A program made the translations under genes and the position numbers. A stretch of 64,000 nucleotides of DNA from Anisakis pegreffii. Taxonomy: Eukaryota > Nematoda > Chromadorea > Rhabditida > Anisakidae. This document shows, one piece after another, positions 60,032 through 64,000 of this stretch; position 1 is the stretch's first letter, and every line of letters begins with the position of its first letter. The stretch spans positions 1 through 64,000 of the forward strand of contig JAPYMA010001218.1 of NCBI GenBank assembly GCA_035041965.1. Direction: 5' to 3'. The notes under the pieces are model-generated. The model was not told the DNA's origin and ran no database searches. It saw only the letters and a program-made list of their open reading frames with translations.

Positions 60032-63000
60032 GTCTAAAAGAAAATTGCTGCTGCTAGCGACTATCGCTGGCATTATTATTGGAACGACCATATACTTGCT
60101 ACAAGAGCAAGACGAAGAAGAAAGCATAGCGCAAGAAAACAACAACAACAACAATTTTAATAGTGGGGATAATGGCAACAATATGGACATATCATTATGG
60201 AGACAGGAATTGTTATCCATACTCGATGAAGCGTATGAAACAATCAAAGTATCATTATCGAATTGTCAGGAATTTATCGGCGAGCACTTCAATATCCGAT
60301 CATTTATAACGGCTGCAACGAGTTTCATCGGGCAAAAACTCGAATTATTGACAAATTTATTCGAAAGCGACGAATCGCTTGATGGTGTCCAGCCACAGCA
60401 ACAATCTGGACACTCACAACAAATACCGATCTTTACAGCGTTTATTGGTAAACGAAATACCACATCATCGTCACTTCCCACCTATACGAGTCGAGGTCGT
60501 AGCAGCAGTAGCCATCAGATGCCTATTCCAGATCAAGTGGATGTTTTGAGTTCAGCCGTTGAGAAGCCACAGTTTGCGTGCGATGAAACGAATGCACCGA
60601 ATTATATGATTTATTGCCAAGGTGATTTGTTACACGCAGTCATGATGCTGGACATTTTCAAAGATTCAAAAACATTCGTTGACAAACCATTGATAAGAGA
60701 CCCTGAGGTGGTGGCTGCCGAGTTTAAGGCGCAGTTTCCCGGTGCAATAACGTTGAATGATCGAGAAGCGGTTCGGGAGTTTGTGAACGACAATTTTCAT
60801 GAAGAAGGACATGAACTTGAAGAGTAAGTTGATCTTGATTTGTCTTTTTCAATTATTCTCTTTTCATTCAATCATTTGAATCAGGTGATTTGAACTTGAA
60901 CTGCTCAATAATTCCTCGGTAACTAATTGCTAGTTGCTCATATTCAATGGCACGTTGAAATAAGCTTTATGAAATTTTAAAATGATAGGATGATAGCAAT
61001 ATGATGGGGCTGGTGATGACAGTGAAAAGGACTGAATAATTATATCATATGTAGTGATTGTAATAATCTGTTCTTGAAATGAAGATGTGAGCTGGTGGAT
61101 TGGCAAAAGGAACCAGAACAACTGCTTTCAATCAAGGATACAGACCTAAGAAATTTTGCACTTCAAGTGAATCTCATTTGGAAAAGGTTATGTCGAACCA
61201 TTAAAAAAGAGGTCAGCTGATTTTCAACGATTTTGATGATAATGCATTTCATCCAGCGTAATAATATGACAAGTAGATAATCCTAACCGTGGTAATGTCC
61301 CTTTAATTACAACTCAACAGCATATGAATAAGCTCTCGATGGAAGTGTCAAACTGAATTGCAGGCATTTTCAGGTTCTCGAACACCAAAAACGGCATTCG
61401 CTTATCTATGTGCCGCATGAATTTGTTGTGCCCGGTGGTCGATTCAGGGAATTTTATTATTGGGATACTTATTGGGTTATGAAAGGTCTCCTCGCTTCAG
61501 GTTGTTTCAATTCTTCATACTGCAAACACTATTAGTGAGACTGAGTAGAATAATAATAACAATAGTAATGATAATAATAATAACAATAATAATAATAACA
61601 ATAATAATGATAGTAATGAAAATACTAATAATAAGTTGACAGAATGATACATTATCACATCATCCGTTGTGCATTAATTCATAAAGTGCTATAGAACAAA
61701 CACATGTACAATATTGTTAACGAACACGGTATTAAAGGATGGGATTTCAGGAATGCATCAAACATGTAAAAAGATGATATTAAATTTCCAATATCTCGTT
61801 GATAAAATTGGATTTATCCCGAACGGTGGTCGCGTTTACTACTTACGACGTTCTCAACCACCAATGTTTATACCGATGGTGTATGAGTATCATATGGCCA
61901 CCGAGGACGACGAGTTCCTCTTGTCGATGCTTAACTCAATGGAAAAGGTGCGTGCAACAAAGCGATTTTTCTATTTGAACGTTTTTTAATAAAATCTTAA
62001 GTTATCGGAATTGTTATAAAGACGAAGAAACAATGATCAGTCTGGATTGTAGGAGTTTGCCTTCTGGAAAACACATCGTATGATAAACGTTACGAAGAAC
62101 GGAAAAAGTTACGCAGTATTTCGATATCGAGCTGATAGCAATGTGCCGCGGTTAGTGTTGATCATTCAAATCATTGGAACATGATGCTCGAAGGATTTGT
62201 TGCAACGAATACGTGAATCTTGTGTAACCGAAAAACTATACTGAAACTGAAGAGATCCCAATCGTGCACGCCATTCACCAAATTCGTACTTTAAAAATCA
62301 TGCTTTGATGCCTTGGTGCATTAGACCACGGCCTGAACTGTCGAAAGAACCGTTGTCATCACTATATTCTACAGTTATGTGATTGTTTTGAAGTAACGAT
62401 TTTCATGTTCAACTTTCACCATGTGCTTAACTTCAGACCTGAATCGTACAGAGAAGACTACCAAACTGCCGAGCGTGTGGATCGTCAGAAAAAACGTAAA
62501 CTTTGGCGAGATATCGCGAGTGCGGCCGAATCTGGATGGGATTTCAGCAGTCGGTGGTTTGCGAATCGCAAGACAATGGATTCAATTGAAACATCGAACA
62601 TTATTCCCGTTGATTTAAATGCAATTATGTATTGGAATATGAAAATATTAGCACACTTAAATGGAGCACTTGGTATGATTTTTAAATTGTTTCTGCATAT
62701 ACATACGCTTCACATATGCTCTTAAGCATAATAGTATTCGATGGTCAGTGTTTCAATAATCTACCTAATATTATGAAAGTCTGAGGGATATCACAATGTA
62801 TTCGTTCCAATTGCGTTATCCTATTTCCAACTAACGTTGCGCCTCACTCTCGATTGAAATTGACCAGTATTTTTCATTTACACATAATTTTTGATCAAAG
62901 GCCGAATTATTTCTTGAAATGTAATTAAATCTTACTTAGTTTCCGGATCCTTTCTGCATTCTTATTTGAATCTTAAAGAATAGTGATCTATTTATAGTGA

Positions 63001-63879
63001 TGTAGTGATAGTGATCTGATTGGATAGTCACAGTGGACTATAGTGATTTGATGATGATCAATAGTGATTTGATCTATCACTACGATCATCCTTATCAGCT
63101 TTTTAACATATAATTTGTTGTTCGCGTTGTGAACGGTCGTGGATTACACTGAACTAACTCAGTCAGATGTATGAGTTGTTTTACTTTCAGGTAATGTGGA
63201 ACGTCGTGATGAACTGAATCGTGAACGAAGTAAATTTGTAGACACGTTCGAAGCGGTATTCTTTGACGATAGAGAGGGAGCATGGTTCGATTTGAACATT
63301 CGAACGGGGGATCGAGACGATGACGCATATCCCTCGTTAGCGGTACCGTTATTCACAGAATGCTATAGCACGTTGAACAATCATATGATGGTGGATGTGC
63401 TGGAAACGCTGCAACGCAAGGGTTTATTACAGTTTCCTGGTGGAGTGCCTACAAGGTGAGAATTATTGTTGTCATATTATTCCACTAAACCCAATAGAGT
63501 ACGATAATTTAGAAAGTAAATCATAGGGGACATCCAATGTGTTCCAGTTTACGTTTCTGTTGGGAAAATTCAAGGGTCCTTCCACCTTCGAATCCCCGCT
63601 AGAGGCTTCGGCTTATGCTGATAACTTCCTCAGGCTGTTGGCGTAACACCACTACACTGTTCAATGCTTTGCGGCAGTGGTACAGAAACACCCATATTTT
63701 AGACCTGTTCATCCGTATACTGAATGAACAGGATAAATGTGTAGAAAAGGAATGCTTCTTTCTTCACCTCAAACTTTCAGTTTGATGAAAGGAACAAATC
63801 AACAGTGGGATTATCCAAACGGCTGGGCACCAATCAACCATATGATCATTGAAGGGCTTCGTAAATCCAATCATCCGAT
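60032..63879 (+). CDS. Trehalase B (GH37), predicted membrane-anchored, truncated by the window end
   Basis: Exons found: 60032-60823, 61085-61211, 61374-61500, 61751-61947, 62053-62150, 62437-62672, 63191-63455 and 63781-63879. More must lie beyond 64000. The first exon enters in mid-codon from an unseen 5' exon, and no ATG precedes its hydrophobic anchor ([19 protein letters not shown]). A long stalk rich in Asn, Gln and Ser follows. The catalytic domain begins at [10 protein letters not shown]. Signature 1 is [14 protein letters not shown], the general-acid motif is SGWDFSSRW, and signature 2 is [10 protein letters not shown], all intact. The catalytic-base exon is outside the window. Exon lengths 127, 197, 98, 236, 265 and 99 equal those of trehalase A, but A's first intron (inside YCQG) is absent here. 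It is probably an active trehalase. Confidence 0.85.
61549..61634 (+). repeat. Interrupted (AAT)n microsatellite in a trehalase B intron
   Basis: AAT, ATA and ACA units run through this stretch of the intron between 61500 and 61751. Confidence 0.8.
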
Positions 63880-64000
63880 GTTCGTTCAATTTGTCTCGAA
63901 TCATCATTACCTTTTAATGAACTAATATGAATTGGTCATATTTCTCGATAATTTTATACTGATCTTCAGCATCGATTTAATACAAACTGTTCAATTTCGC

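Noticed and set aside
63570..63640. tRNA-like TTCGAATCC (also GATTCGAATCC near 26250 and GAGATTAAATCCC near 45230)
   Set aside because: The flanking bases do not form a T-stem and no acceptor or anticodon arm is present. The 63.6-kb site is in a trehalase intron and the 26.2-kb site is in a hAT MITE.
1..64000. CRISPR arrays, bacterial operons or phage-type systems
   Set aside because: There are no regularly spaced direct repeats of that type, no prokaryotic gene organisation, and introns and nematode-type signals are present throughout.

Overview
The window looks like nuclear DNA of a nematode. It is AT-rich. Small exons are bounded by TTTCAG-type acceptors and GTAAGT/GTGAGT donors, and two genes carry a TTTCAG-like acceptor a few bases before the start codon, as expected for spliced-leader trans-splicing. 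It also holds two GH37 trehalase genes, a family expanded in nematodes, and decayed BEL/Pao, CR1/jockey-type LINE and hAT elements. I cannot name the species.

Left third (1-31.1 kb): a tandem array of a small secreted-protein family. Four gene copies (1429-3675, 5475-7234, 16458-21744, 27893-31100) and one 5'-less remnant (8957-9553) share a leader exon encoding a signal peptide. Gene 3 and gene 4 are identical over all 88 nt of that exon. The mature part is built from 30-81 nt exons that almost all start and end in phase 1: A.ATRVHK exons, IPPIFG exons, PPMMGGM-repeat exons and GGGQGGPGPAGG exons. Genes 3 and 4 carry about 390-bp tandem units in which terminal exons appear to have become internal exons by gaining a 5' splice site. 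Each copy also has an upstream block with an ATGCAAAT octamer, a TATA-like box and, in three copies, a conserved 28-codon ORF ending at a possible splice donor. Roughly 13.2-22 kb and 22.3-31 kb are related segmental duplicates. Mobile DNA sits between the units: BEL fragments, a LINE with a hAT inside it, hAT MITEs with 8-bp target duplications, a solo-LTR-like repeat, and unusual GC-rich TA-flanked MITEs.

Middle (31.1-50.7 kb): a palindromic TA-flanked element, a decayed LINE interrupted by a solo LTR, and long gene-poor stretches with several hairpin-forming inverted repeats. The one solid gene is a four-exon atypical dual-specificity phosphatase on the minus strand (40396-42405).

Right part (50.7-64 kb): two head-to-head trehalase genes. 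Trehalase A (minus, 50720-58631) is complete at 11 exons and 687 residues, but has Gln where the family's catalytic-base Glu is expected. Trehalase B (plus, from 60032) has seven exon lengths equal or near equal to A's, keeps the catalytic-acid motif and runs off the window end. Both are predicted membrane-anchored near the N-terminus.

All coordinates and translations were worked out by hand from the sequence. Splice sites are inferred from consensus, frame and paralogue comparison, without transcript data.
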